Shown: piece after piece, positions 7,058 through 13,723 of the stretch
How positions within the stretch are numbered: the stretch's first letter is position 1
Layout of the letters: the number at the start of each line of letters is the position of its first letter
Origin: UBA1014 sp964344035
Lineage (GTDB): Bacteria; SAR324; NAC60-12
Direction: 5' to 3'
Assembly: GCA_964344035.1 (NCBI GenBank)
Contig: CAYFLK010000070.1
Coordinates: 1 to 19,090, forward strand
Length of the DNA: 19,090 nt
Translations under genes and position numbers: made by a program
Notes under the pieces: model-generated
What the model was told of the DNA's origin: nothing
Databases searched by the model: none
The model's input: only the letters and a program-made list of their open reading frames with translations

Positions 7058-8302
7058 ATGTCACATCTCAAAGACGCCCCCCTTCGCTGTTCCTTCTGCG
7101 GGAAAACGCAGGATGAAGTGAAGAAGATCATCGCGGGACCGACCGTTTATATCTGTGATGAATGCATTGAACTGTGCAACGACATCATGGAAGAGGAATG
7201 GCAGAAAGAACGCGCGGTCAACCTGCAGCAGGAACTGCTGAAACCGGCGGAAATCAAGGAAATCCTGGACAAGTACGTGGTGGGCCAGGAGCAGGCCAAA
7301 AAAGTGCTGTCGGTTGCAGTCCACAACCACTACAAACGCATCAATGCCAATTTTAATGAAGGCGACGTTGAACTGCAGAAAAGCAACATCCTTCTGATCG
7401 GTCCCACCGGCACGGGTAAAACCCTGCTTGCCCAGACACTCGCGCGTATCCTCAATGTTCCTTTCGCAATGGCAGACGCAACAACCCTCACCGAAGCGGG
7501 TTATGTGGGGGAGGATGTTGAAAACATAGTCCTGAAACTGCTTCAGGCAGCGGATTATGACACGGAACAGGCTGAGCAGGGGATCATCTATATCGATGAA
7601 ATCGACAAAATCACCAGGAAGAGTGAAAACCCATCCATCACCCGTGATGTTTCCGGAGAAGGGGTGCAGCAGGCCCTGCTGAAAATCATTGAGGGTACAG
7701 TGGCGAACATCCCTCCGCAGGGAGGACGCAAACATCCCCAGCAGGAATGCGTGCAGGTTGACACCACCAACATCCTCTTCATTTGCGGCGGAGCATTCAT
7801 CACCCTGGACGGGATCATAAAACGCCGCATCGGCTGCCAGACCATAGGGTTCGGGGCGAACATCCGCAGCAAAACCAATGAACAGAATATGCTGGGTCAT
7901 TTAGAACCTGAGGACCTGCTCAAATACGGGTTGATCCCTGAATTTGTCGGACGCCTGCCGGTGGTTACCACCCTGCATGATCTGGAAGTTGACCACCTGG
8001 TGAAAATCCTCCTTGAACCGAAAAACGCACTCATTCGTCAATATGAAAAGATGTTTGAACTTGAGGAGGTGGAACTTTCCTTCACCAAAGGTGCTATCCG
8101 TGCGATTGCCGAAGAAGCGATAAAGCACAAAACCGGCGCGCGCGGATTGCGGTCAATTCTCGAAAAGGTGATGCTGGATATCATGTATGAAGTCCCCTCG
8201 AATCCGGATGTGAGCAAATGTATCATCGAAGCAGGCGCCATTCACAAACATACCCAGCCCAAACTGATTCGCCGGCCTGACCCCGCGGTCAAGGCCAGCT
8301 GA
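7058..8302 (+). CDS. clpX: Clp protease ATP-binding subunit ClpX
   Basis: A 414-residue AAA+ unfoldase that recognises tagged substrates and feeds them into ClpP. From the ATG at 7058, the N-terminal zinc-binding domain has Cys11, Cys14, Cys33 and Cys36 (CSFCGK and CDEC). Walker A is GPTGTGKT (115-122) and Walker B is IIYIDEID (Asp180-Glu181). The substrate-gripping pore loop is GYVGED (148-153), and the GGRKHP loop is intact. C-terminal TGARGLRSI is the sensor-2 region. An in-frame TTG lies immediately before the ATG; I prefer ATG. No SD is visible. The gene follows clpP by 56 bases and is followed by a kinase gene 67 bases on, all on one strand. Length is typical of the family. Confidence 0.97.
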   Translation: MSHLKDAPLRCSFCGKTQDEVKKIIAGPTVYICDECIELCNDIMEEEWQKERAVNLQQELLKPAEIKEILDKYVVGQEQAKKVLSVAVHNHYKRINANFNEGDVELQKSNILLIGPTGTGKTLLAQTLARILNVPFAMADATTLTEAGYVGEDVENIVLKLLQAADYDTEQAEQGIIYIDEIDKITRKSENPSITRDVSGEGVQQALLKIIEGTVANIPPQGGRKHPQQECVQVDTTNILFICGGAFITLDGIIKRRIGCQTIGFGANIRSKTNEQNMLGHLEPEDLLKYGLIPEFVGRLPVVTTLHDLEVDHLVKILLEPKNALIRQYEKMFELEEVELSFTKGAIRAIAEEAIKHKTGARGLRSILEKVMLDIMYEVPSNPDVSKCIIEAGAIHKHTQPKLIRRPDPAVKAS

Positions 8303-8369
8303 TTCTTCGTTGACAATTCCGACAGGGAGCGCTCTTCAGGCAGCACCCTCATTTTCACATAATTCCTCG

Positions 8370-9368
8370 ATGGAACCATTCGACGTTTACGGCGTCTGCA
8401 ATCCTCTCATTGATTTGCTCAGCAACGTGCCGGATTCATTTCTACTTGAACGGGAGTTGGAGAAGAACCGCATGCATCTTGTTTCCCTGGAAACACAGCA
8501 ATCCCTGGTGATGTCCCTGGCAGCGGAACACCTGGGCATCGAGTTTGCAGCGGGAGGTTCCGGAGCAAACACCATGATCGGGCTCGCACAGCTGGGCGGA
8601 CGCGCGGCTTTCACCGGCAAGGTGGGAGAGGATGAACACGGTTTCATCTACCAGGAAAAACTGGAAGACCAGGGGGTGCGCTCCGTACTGGGGACCGGTC
8701 CGGGAGTCACCGGAAGCAGTTTGATCCTGGTTACCGATGACGGTGCGCGCACAATGAACACCCACTTGGGAATGTGCCGGGAACTGCAGCCCGCAGACAT
8801 TGCCACCGAAGTGCTCGGCGCATCCCGTTACCTGTACCTGACCGGTTACTTGTGGGACACGGAAAACCAGAAAGCCGCTGTACGCCATGCCCTTGAACTT
8901 GCCTCGAAACTGCCGGTCAAGGTTGCTTTGAGTCTCTCTGATCCGATGTGTGTGGATCGTCATTGCGAAGATTTCAGGAAATTGCTGCAGGAAAACGTGG
9001 ATCTTGTCTTCTGCAACAAGGAAGAAGCTTTTGCCTTGCTCGACACGCAAGTATCTCAAAACGCGTTGTCCATACTCTCCGAATGGGTGGAAACGGTAGT
9101 CTTCACTATGGGTGGCCTTGGCGCGCTGATCTCACACCGCGGGGAGACGATATACATTGAACCTTCCAAGGTGGAAGTGGTGGACACCACAGGCGCGGGA
9201 GATGCGTTTGCCGCGGGTTTTTTCTACGGAATCTGCCATGACATGTCGCCCCTCAACAGCGGTCGCATCGCTTCCGTGATGGCAGGCTCGGTGATCGAAC
9301 AAATGGGCCCGCGATACCAAGGCCATCTCCATACAATGATCAGGGAAAAACTCGGGGATATCTTCTGA
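8370..9368 (+). CDS. PfkB-family kinase, adenosine kinase-like
   Basis: A 332-residue ribokinase-fold sugar/nucleoside kinase. GGSGANTMIGLAQLGG (near residue 62) is the PfkB N-terminal signature. DTTGAGDAFAAGF near the C-terminus is the second, with catalytic base Asp278. The opening FDVYGVCNPLIDLLSNVPD and the internal RTMNTHLG resemble bacterial proteins annotated as adenosine kinase, which would salvage adenosine to AMP. The exact substrate could be another nucleoside or sugar. The open frame extends back to a TTG at 8310, but ATG 8370 puts the conserved start at the usual place. It sits 67 bases after clpX on the same strand and probably belongs to that transcript. An interspersed repeat begins 22 bases after its stop. 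Confidence 0.85.
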   Translation: MEPFDVYGVCNPLIDLLSNVPDSFLLERELEKNRMHLVSLETQQSLVMSLAAEHLGIEFAAGGSGANTMIGLAQLGGRAAFTGKVGEDEHGFIYQEKLEDQGVRSVLGTGPGVTGSSLILVTDDGARTMNTHLGMCRELQPADIATEVLGASRYLYLTGYLWDTENQKAAVRHALELASKLPVKVALSLSDPMCVDRHCEDFRKLLQENVDLVFCNKEEAFALLDTQVSQNALSILSEWVETVVFTMGGLGALISHRGETIYIEPSKVEVVDTTGAGDAFAAGFFYGICHDMSPLNSGRIASVMAGSVIEQMGPRYQGHLHTMIREKLGDIF

Positions 9369-9390
9369 TTCCCGGTGTTGACACCACCCA

Positions 9391-9435
9391 CCCTAACGCC
9401 GGCTTCGCCGTCCGGGTAATGCCCGGACCCCGTTT
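9391..9435 (+). repeat. REP-like palindromic repeat, copy 1
   Basis: A 45-base element starting CCCTAACG, with a small hairpin CGGC-TTC-GCCG and a second hairpin GTCCGGG-TAATG-CCCGGAC. It recurs at 12993-13037 with 38 of 45 positions identical. Each copy starts within 25 bases downstream of a stop codon, in the same orientation as the gene. It may act as a 3' end stabiliser or terminator. Confidence 0.7.
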
Positions 9436-9470
9436 AATCGAAATCGAAATCGGGATCCAAATCGGGATCG
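9436..9470 (+). repeat. CGAAAT short tandem repeat
   Basis: Successive AATCGAAATCGAAATCGGGATC words, about 35 bases, reverse complement in style to the CGATTTCGATTTCG blocks at 4509 and 4703. A degraded trace (GCGATCCTGATTTCGAC) is seen near 9600. Confidence 0.7.
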
Positions 9471-9490
9471 TCATTGGAACACGGAATAAA

Positions 9491-9584
9491 GACTTGAGTT
9501 AAGAACGTGAAGCGGACTTGCCTTAAGGCTGAAGCACCCCTGTTCTTAACTCAACACCTTCGGTTGTTAAGTCAAGTCCAGGGG
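9491..9584. repeat. Multi-arm palindrome with alternative hairpins
   Basis: A perfect 13-base stem, TTGAGTTAAGAAC (9494-9506) with GTTCTTAACTCAA (9542-9554). Its loop contains the self-complementary GCCTTAAGGC (9520-9529). The right arm can instead pair downstream: CCCCTG...CAGGGG (9537-9542 with 9579-9584) enclosing CTTAAC...GTTAAG (9545-9550 with 9566-9571). Thus two folds exclude each other. Four copies of a GACTTG(A/C)STTAA-like word occur, two in each orientation. Confidence 0.75.
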
Positions 9585-9646
9585 GATCGATACGTGATAG
9601 CGATCCTGATTTCGACAACGAAAATTTTTTGACATATTGTCCCTGT

Positions 9647-9699
9647 CTGCACCTGCCTGTGAGTGGCACCTGTCTGCCTCGCGAAAGCGACAGGCAGGC
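9647..9699 (-). repeat. CCTGCCTGTC interspersed element, inverted copy
   Basis: 53 bases whose reverse complement matches 13176-13228 at 51 of 53 positions. The core GCGAAAGCGA can form a short hairpin with a GAAA loop. A shorter third copy lies at 4642-4676. It ends only about 45 bases before the U32 start codon. Confidence 0.85.
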
Positions 9700-9744
9700 A
9701 AGGAAATTTAAAAGAGGCTAACCCCAAGGAGAGGGAACCATAAG

Positions 9745-10959
9745 ATGGAACTGTTGGCCCCCGCCGGCAATTTACAAAAACTCAAGGTTGCCGTCCTCTA
9801 CGGTGCTGACGCGGTATACCTTGCCGGATCCGGTTTTGGCCTGCGCGAGACAACTGACAATTTTTCGGACTCGGAACTGTGGGAAGCAGTCTCATTTGCG
9901 CATGCTCATGACGTAAAAATTTACCTCACCCTGAACGCTTTTCTCCATGAACAGGAAATGGCTGAACTGCCGGAATACGTGAAAAGAGTGGAAGAGGCAG
10001 GAGTAGACGCGGTGATCGTATCTGATTTAGGGGTGATGTCGGTGGTGCAACGGATTACGAAAATGCCCATCCATTTGTCAACCCAAGCCTCATGTCTCAA
10101 CCTGCAATCCGCTCGGGCTTGGAAGGAACTTGGTGTAAAACGTGTCATTCTAGGACGCGAAGTGTCAATTGAGGAAGCATCTCAGATTCGCGTGGAAGCT
10201 GGTTTAGAGGTTGAACTTTTTGTTCACGGCGCAATGTGCATGGCCTATTCAGGAAACTGTACCATCTCAAATTATACCGCTGGACGCGACAGTAATCGCG
10301 GGGGATGCGTGCAGAGCTGCCGCTTTTCCTATCGCATTGAAGCGTATCCGGAAGACACCACCGAAATGAACGGAGGCGCCACGTACAACACGTCATCATT
10401 CATGAGTTCAAAAGATCTGCGCGGAATCCATCTGCTGCCAAAAATGATGGAATCCGGCATTGACGCCATCAAGATCGAAGGCCGCATGAAGAGCAGCCTT
10501 TATGTCGCAGCCACAGTGCAAAGCTATTCCAGGGCTATCATGGAGGCTTCGAATGGCAATGAAAAACGCTGGCGTGGTATGGTTGATGAACTTTCTGCTT
10601 CCTTGGAGAAAATTCCTCATCGGGATTATACCGATGGATCACTGGAACATCCCGCTGGAGTTGAGAGCATTTTTTACGGCAACCGTACCCGTCGTGTTGA
10701 CAATGGATATGAAATGGCCGGGACAATATTGGAAGTCAATAATGACGACTACCTTGCGCTCCATGTCTTGAATCCATTTGAAAACAAGCATGTTCTGGAA
10801 ATTCTCACCTTTGAAGGAGGTTACGTGGAAATACCCGCTGGGGAATTCTCTGACGTTTTGCGAAACCCGCTGAAAAAGGCCCTCCCCAACCGTGTGGTTT
10901 TGCTTCCCTTCCGGGATGGTGTCCAACCGCTTAATGTCGCCCGCATCCGGTCTTGCTGA
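9745..10959 (+). CDS. U32 family protein, TrhP (YegQ)-like
   Basis: A 404-residue member of peptidase family U32, whose better-studied relatives are Fe-S proteins that hydroxylate RNA. TrhP acts in making 5-hydroxyuridine at the tRNA wobble base. The family signature is clear: ELFVHGAMCMAYSGNCTIS (157-175) followed by RGGCVQSC, giving cysteines 165, 172, 188 and 192 as probable cluster ligands. MELLAPAGN opens the TIM-barrel-like domain, and SKDLRGI then KIEGRMKS are typical of the COG0826 group. Residues from about 320 form the C-terminal barrel domain of the TrhP type. The start is well supported by AAGGAGAGGG upstream. Peptidase activity is the historic annotation; RNA modification is more likely here. 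Substrate RNA is inferred from the family only. Confidence 0.88.
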   Translation: MELLAPAGNLQKLKVAVLYGADAVYLAGSGFGLRETTDNFSDSELWEAVSFAHAHDVKIYLTLNAFLHEQEMAELPEYVKRVEEAGVDAVIVSDLGVMSVVQRITKMPIHLSTQASCLNLQSARAWKELGVKRVILGREVSIEEASQIRVEAGLEVELFVHGAMCMAYSGNCTISNYTAGRDSNRGGCVQSCRFSYRIEAYPEDTTEMNGGATYNTSSFMSSKDLRGIHLLPKMMESGIDAIKIEGRMKSSLYVAATVQSYSRAIMEASNGNEKRWRGMVDELSASLEKIPHRDYTDGSLEHPAGVESIFYGNRTRRVDNGYEMAGTILEVNNDDYLALHVLNPFENKHVLEILTFEGGYVEIPAGEFSDVLRNPLKKALPNRVVLLPFRDGVQPLNVARIRSC

Positions 10960-11033
10960 TTCGAGCATGGACTGAGTGATTTGCCGGCAAGCTCTTCCTG
11001 CAGAGGAATAGACTTTGCTTTACTTGAGTCATT

Positions 11034-11300
11034 ATGACTCAGTTAAACGTACAGCAAAGGGTTGAAGATGAAATTAAAAGAACGCCTCTCCATTCCATTG
11101 ACTCCAAAAATCATACACACAATTTTGATGCCGGAAGTGAAGGGGGCCACCATCATCCTCGGCATCCTGTCAGTATCGACCTTCATGGCAACGATCCTGT
11201 TCGAAAACCAGTTCCTCGGTTTATGATCTACGGCATCGCGAGCGGAATCAGTCTGGGAGTTTCAATTACAATGCTGGTAGTGCTGTTGCTTGTCATCTGA
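11034..11300 (+). CDS. Small His-rich protein with C-terminal membrane helix
   Basis: A possible 88-residue protein I do not recognise. The first 60 residues are polar with a His-rich patch (GGHHHPRHP). The end, from about MIYGIASGISLG to the terminal Ile, is a single hydrophobic helix, so the protein would be tail-anchored with its N-terminus in the cytoplasm. No SD precedes the ATG. It lies 74 bases after the U32 gene on the same strand. A competing frame (11068-11226, 52 residues, MKLKERLSIP..., also with a hydrophobic stretch) overlaps it, has a better SD (AAAGGG) and more usual third-position bases. Either or neither may be translated. The helix at the C-terminus of the longer frame is its best support. 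Confidence 0.45.
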   Translation: MTQLNVQQRVEDEIKRTPLHSIDSKNHTHNFDAGSEGGHHHPRHPVSIDLHGNDPVRKPVPRFMIYGIASGISLGVSITMLVVLLLVI

Positions 11301-11447
11301 CCCGGTTCCCGTTTCCAACCTGGGAGTGAGTGGTTTGCTTCAAACTGCTTCGTGCCGATCTTGTATGTATAAAAGATCACTGCTGAAGTGCCAGCGGACT
11401 ATAAACGAAATCCACCTGAAAATCATCCATTCTGAAAAAGACCTTCG

Positions 11448-11807
11448 ATGACGGAATCCATCGTCCAGAGAAACCCCGTTTCTGTTCCGGTCCCGGGTGG
11501 AAAAATCATCAAGGAGCATTTTGGACTGGCTAGCCTTGGCGATTCGCAAATCAGCATCGCGCATATGATCGCGCCCCCAGGGTGGTCTGAACCGCATCAG
11601 GTTCCTGAGTTTGATGAATACACTCTGATGGTGCACGGACGCAAGGAAATTGAGATCGACGGGAATAAGCTGATCCTAGGACCCGGGGAGTCACTCCGGG
11701 TTTGCCGGGGAAGTCGTGTTCAATATTCAAATCCTTTTGAAAAACCCGCGGAATACTGGTCTGTCTGCATCCCCGCGTTCACCCCGGAATCGGCACACCG
11801 GGAATGA
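11448..11807 (+). CDS. Cupin-domain protein
   Basis: A 119-residue single-domain cupin (small beta-barrel). The first cupin motif is recognisable as PPGWSEPHQVPEFDEYTL with His50, Gln51 and Glu57, then Gly64. The second, around GESLRVCRGSRVQYSN (80-95), lacks the usual Pro and His, having Gln92 where a metal-binding His is common. The metal site is therefore incomplete or altered. PEFDEYT and the ending VCIPAFTPESAHR match a subgroup of uncharacterised stand-alone cupins. No SD is seen at the ATG. It lies between a small predicted membrane protein and an rluD-like gene on the same strand, and the spacers of about 150 and 200 bases give no clear operon. Function, whether enzyme or ligand sensor, is unknown. 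Confidence 0.82.
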   Translation: MTESIVQRNPVSVPVPGGKIIKEHFGLASLGDSQISIAHMIAPPGWSEPHQVPEFDEYTLMVHGRKEIEIDGNKLILGPGESLRVCRGSRVQYSNPFEKPAEYWSVCIPAFTPESAHRE

Positions 11808-12013
11808 AACATACGGATTCAGGATTCCAGGGATAAGTGCGAAACACTCATTTCCCGTACGCAGCCCCTCGCACACATATCATTCTTCGTATTCACATTT
11901 TGCTTCTCTTTTGAAACTTGCCCGGGGGCATTCATCAGGGCAGAATAAATCAATACTGTGAGAAAACATGCGTTTCGGTCCGCTAATCCGGAACTCCATC
12001 TCCCACAAAAGCT

Positions 12014-12988
12014 TTGGAATCCGTGAAAGTTCACAAGCTTGTATTTCAAGTCTCCCATCAGCACATGGGACAGCGTCTGGATCGACTGCTCAGCGGGAAG
12101 GAAGAAGTGAACTCCCGCAGGGAAGCGCAGCGCTGGATCAAAACCGGATGTGTAAAAGTAAACGCAGAACCAGTCACTTCCCCGTCGCGGGTGGTGCGTG
12201 TCGGTGATCGTATTGAGGTGCGAATACCACCTCCACGGTCCATGGATTTGGAACCTGAAACAGGAAATCTGGAGATTCTGCATGAGGATTCGGATGTACT
12301 GGTGCTTAACAAACCACCTGGGATCGTTGTCCATCCTTCCGCGGGACATCCTTCCGGAACGCTGGTCAACTTTCTTCTGCACCACTGCGGAGACCTATCA
12401 GGAATCGGTGGCGTCACACGCCCGGGAATCGTACATCGCCTGGATAAAGATACGAGCGGGGTGATGGTGGTGGCGAAAAATGACCACGCACACCAATACC
12501 TAGCTGCACAGTTCAAAGTCCATACAGTGCGGAGGCAGTATTCTACTTTGGTATGGGGAACACCCGAAACCCGGAAAGGAACGGTGAATGCGCCGCTGGG
12601 AAGGCATCCGGTTAAACGCAAAGAGATTGCGATTATTCCCGGAGGCCGGCATGCGGTAACGCACTGGAGAACCCTGCGGCTGTTCAACCAGATGACTTTG
12701 TTGTCCTGCCTCCTGGAAACCGGAAGGACCCATCAGGTCAGGGTGCATCTTTCTTCAATCGGACACCCCATTGTCGGGGACCCCCTCTACGGACGCTCCC
12801 CCCAACACAGGCTGAACAAACTTTCCATGGAATTCAGGCAGGCGCTGCGACATTTCCGCGGGCAGGCTTTGCACGCCGAATGCTTGGGCTTCACCCATCC
12901 ACGGTCCGGGAAGGAAATGGTATTTCAAGCAGGTGTTCCTGAGGATTTTCAGTTCCTGCTGGACCTGCTCACAGCGGACAATCCGTAA
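12014..12988 (+). CDS. RluD-type pseudouridine synthase
   Basis: A 324-residue RNA pseudouridine synthase of the RluA/RluD family, which isomerises uridines in rRNA or tRNA. An N-terminal S4 RNA-binding domain (about residues 18-70, QRLDRLLSG through VRVGDRIEV) precedes the catalytic domain. HRLDKDTSGVMVVAK carries the catalytic Asp144. ETGRTHQVRVHLSSIGHPI and VGDPLYG are the usual downstream motifs. An in-frame stop at 11984 limits the start. The choices are TTG 12014, GTG 12023 and ATG 12065; TTG or GTG keep the whole S4 domain, and none has a clear SD. The length with S4 domain favours an RluD-like enzyme, but the target uridine cannot be read from sequence. A REP-like repeat begins four bases after the stop. 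Confidence 0.9.
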   Translation: MESVKVHKLVFQVSHQHMGQRLDRLLSGKEEVNSRREAQRWIKTGCVKVNAEPVTSPSRVVRVGDRIEVRIPPPRSMDLEPETGNLEILHEDSDVLVLNKPPGIVVHPSAGHPSGTLVNFLLHHCGDLSGIGGVTRPGIVHRLDKDTSGVMVVAKNDHAHQYLAAQFKVHTVRRQYSTLVWGTPETRKGTVNAPLGRHPVKRKEIAIIPGGRHAVTHWRTLRLFNQMTLLSCLLETGRTHQVRVHLSSIGHPIVGDPLYGRSPQHRLNKLSMEFRQALRHFRGQALHAECLGFTHPRSGKEMVFQAGVPEDFQFLLDLLTADNP

Positions 12989-12992
12989 TAGT

Positions 12993-13037
12993 CCCTAACG
13001 CTTGCTTCGCCGTCCGTGACATGCCCGGACCCTGTTC
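12993..13037 (+). repeat. REP-like palindromic repeat, copy 2
   Basis: Matches 9391-9435 at 38 of 45 positions, starting four bases past the rluD-like stop. The hairpin arms are shorter here: GTCCG with CGGAC around TGACATGCC. Confidence 0.7.
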
Positions 13038-13123
13038 AAATGATGAAAATGTGGAATGAGGTCTTAATCGCAGATTTTCACAGAATAGGGGTTTTTTAGA
13101 ATTTAAGGGTATATGGTCGTTCC

Positions 13124-13240
13124 GTAGGGGCAAACCTATGTGTTTGCACACAACGATGGGCGGACACCTGTCTGCGCCTGCCTGTCGCTTTCGCGAGGCA
13201 GACAGGTGCCACGCACAGGCAGGCGCAGGTCCGCCCCTAC
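13124..13240. repeat. Nested GTAGGGGC cruciform repeat
   Basis: 117 bases opened by GTAGGGGC and closed by GCCCCTAC. Inside, GGGCGGAC pairs with GTCCGCCC imperfectly. Further in, GCGCCTGCCTGT (13174-13185) pairs perfectly with ACAGGCAGGCGC (13215-13226), with a TCGCGA core between. It looks like one repeat (the CCTGCCTGTC element) sitting inside a GTAGGGGC element. It lies between convergent genes, where it could help end both transcripts. Confidence 0.8.
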
Positions 13241-13389
13241 TACCAAACCCGTATCAGCTGGAACCTAAAAAGTTGGTTTTTTTAACAATAATCCTTTTTT
13301 TATGAATATATTGAGGAAATATTTGTGCCTGTAAATTTCTTCGACATATTATCTAAGAATCAAATTATAAGAGACTAAAACGAACAGTA

Positions 13390-13722
13390 CTAGGCTGATC
13401 CGGGACCGCCTTCCTTGAGGGTGGTTTTGCCTTCCGCGAAGCCGATGGCGCGGTAAGCCTGCTTTTTTGCCTGTTCACACCTGGAACATTCGCAGCCAAT
13501 GCCCTGGTTTATCAACGCGTCTTCCGCCGAAAGCAGCAATTCCTTCAGGGCTTCATAAAGCCGCGGAGCAGCACAAACAAGGTGTGCGTCCGCGGATGCG
13601 TGTTCATGTGGCGTTGACTGAATCGCTGCCACAGGACCATCGCCGGAATGGATTTCAAACTTGCTCTGAGGCCCGTGCGTGTATCGTGTGCGCCAGGGAC
13701 GGGGGGAAGGCTGGAAGCTCAA
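13390..13722 (-). CDS. Small phage-type protein of unknown function
   Basis: A 110-residue protein, probably started by TTG at 13722. The open frame continues upstream, but AGGAG with a 7-base spacer marks this start, one base after the methyltransferase stop. It resembles a family common in phages and mobile elements, with PGPW near the N-terminus (here PRPW, residues 7-10), then ADAHLVCAAPRLYEALKEL (44-62), and an ending like A-I-A-x-AEGK (RAIGFAEGK). A C-x-C-x2-C cluster (Cys77, Cys79, Cys82) lies between. The family's function is unknown; I do not infer one. No other phage genes are near. Placement right behind a methyltransferase suggests coupled translation. A longer start is possible but would overlap the methyltransferase heavily. 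Confidence 0.65.
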   Translation of the reverse strand: MSFQPSPRPWRTRYTHGPQSKFEIHSGDGPVAAIQSTPHEHASADAHLVCAAPRLYEALKELLLSAEDALINQGIGCECSRCEQAKKQAYRAIGFAEGKTTLKEGGPGSA

Positions 13723-13723
13723 A

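Larger units (their letters stand above)
9369..9744. other. Repeat-rich intergenic region before the U32 gene
   Basis: 376 bases without a gene. In order it holds a REP-like element (9391-9435), CGAAAT repeats (9436-9470), a multi-arm palindrome (9491-9584), a TTTTTTGACATATTGTC stretch (about 9625-9641), an inverted copy of the CCTGCCTGTC element (9647-9699), and the SD of the next gene (AAGGAGAGGG, 9725-9734). TTGACA at 9629-9634 looks like a -35, but I find no matching -10 at the proper distance. Confidence 0.7.
12989..13389. other. Repeat-rich gap between convergent genes
   Basis: 401 bases between the rluD-like gene and the minus-strand small gene. It contains a REP-like copy (12993-13037), a 117-base GTAGGGGC element (13124-13240), and then about 140 AT-rich bases with T-runs near 13276-13302. 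A short AACC...GGTTTTTTT pairing at about 13264-13283 could be a weak terminator for the plus strand. I see no gene. Confidence 0.7.

Noticed and set aside
7061..7900. 279-codon minus-strand frame opposite clpX
   Set aside because: Antisense to a fully conserved AAA+ gene; length follows from its codon bias.
9629..9657. TTGACA as -35 of a promoter for the U32 gene
   Set aside because: No acceptable -10 at 16-18 bases; the sequence there is the GC-rich repeat.
12058..12687. 209-codon minus-strand frame opposite the rluD-like gene
   Set aside because: Shadow of the S4 and catalytic domains, with no recognisable protein features.
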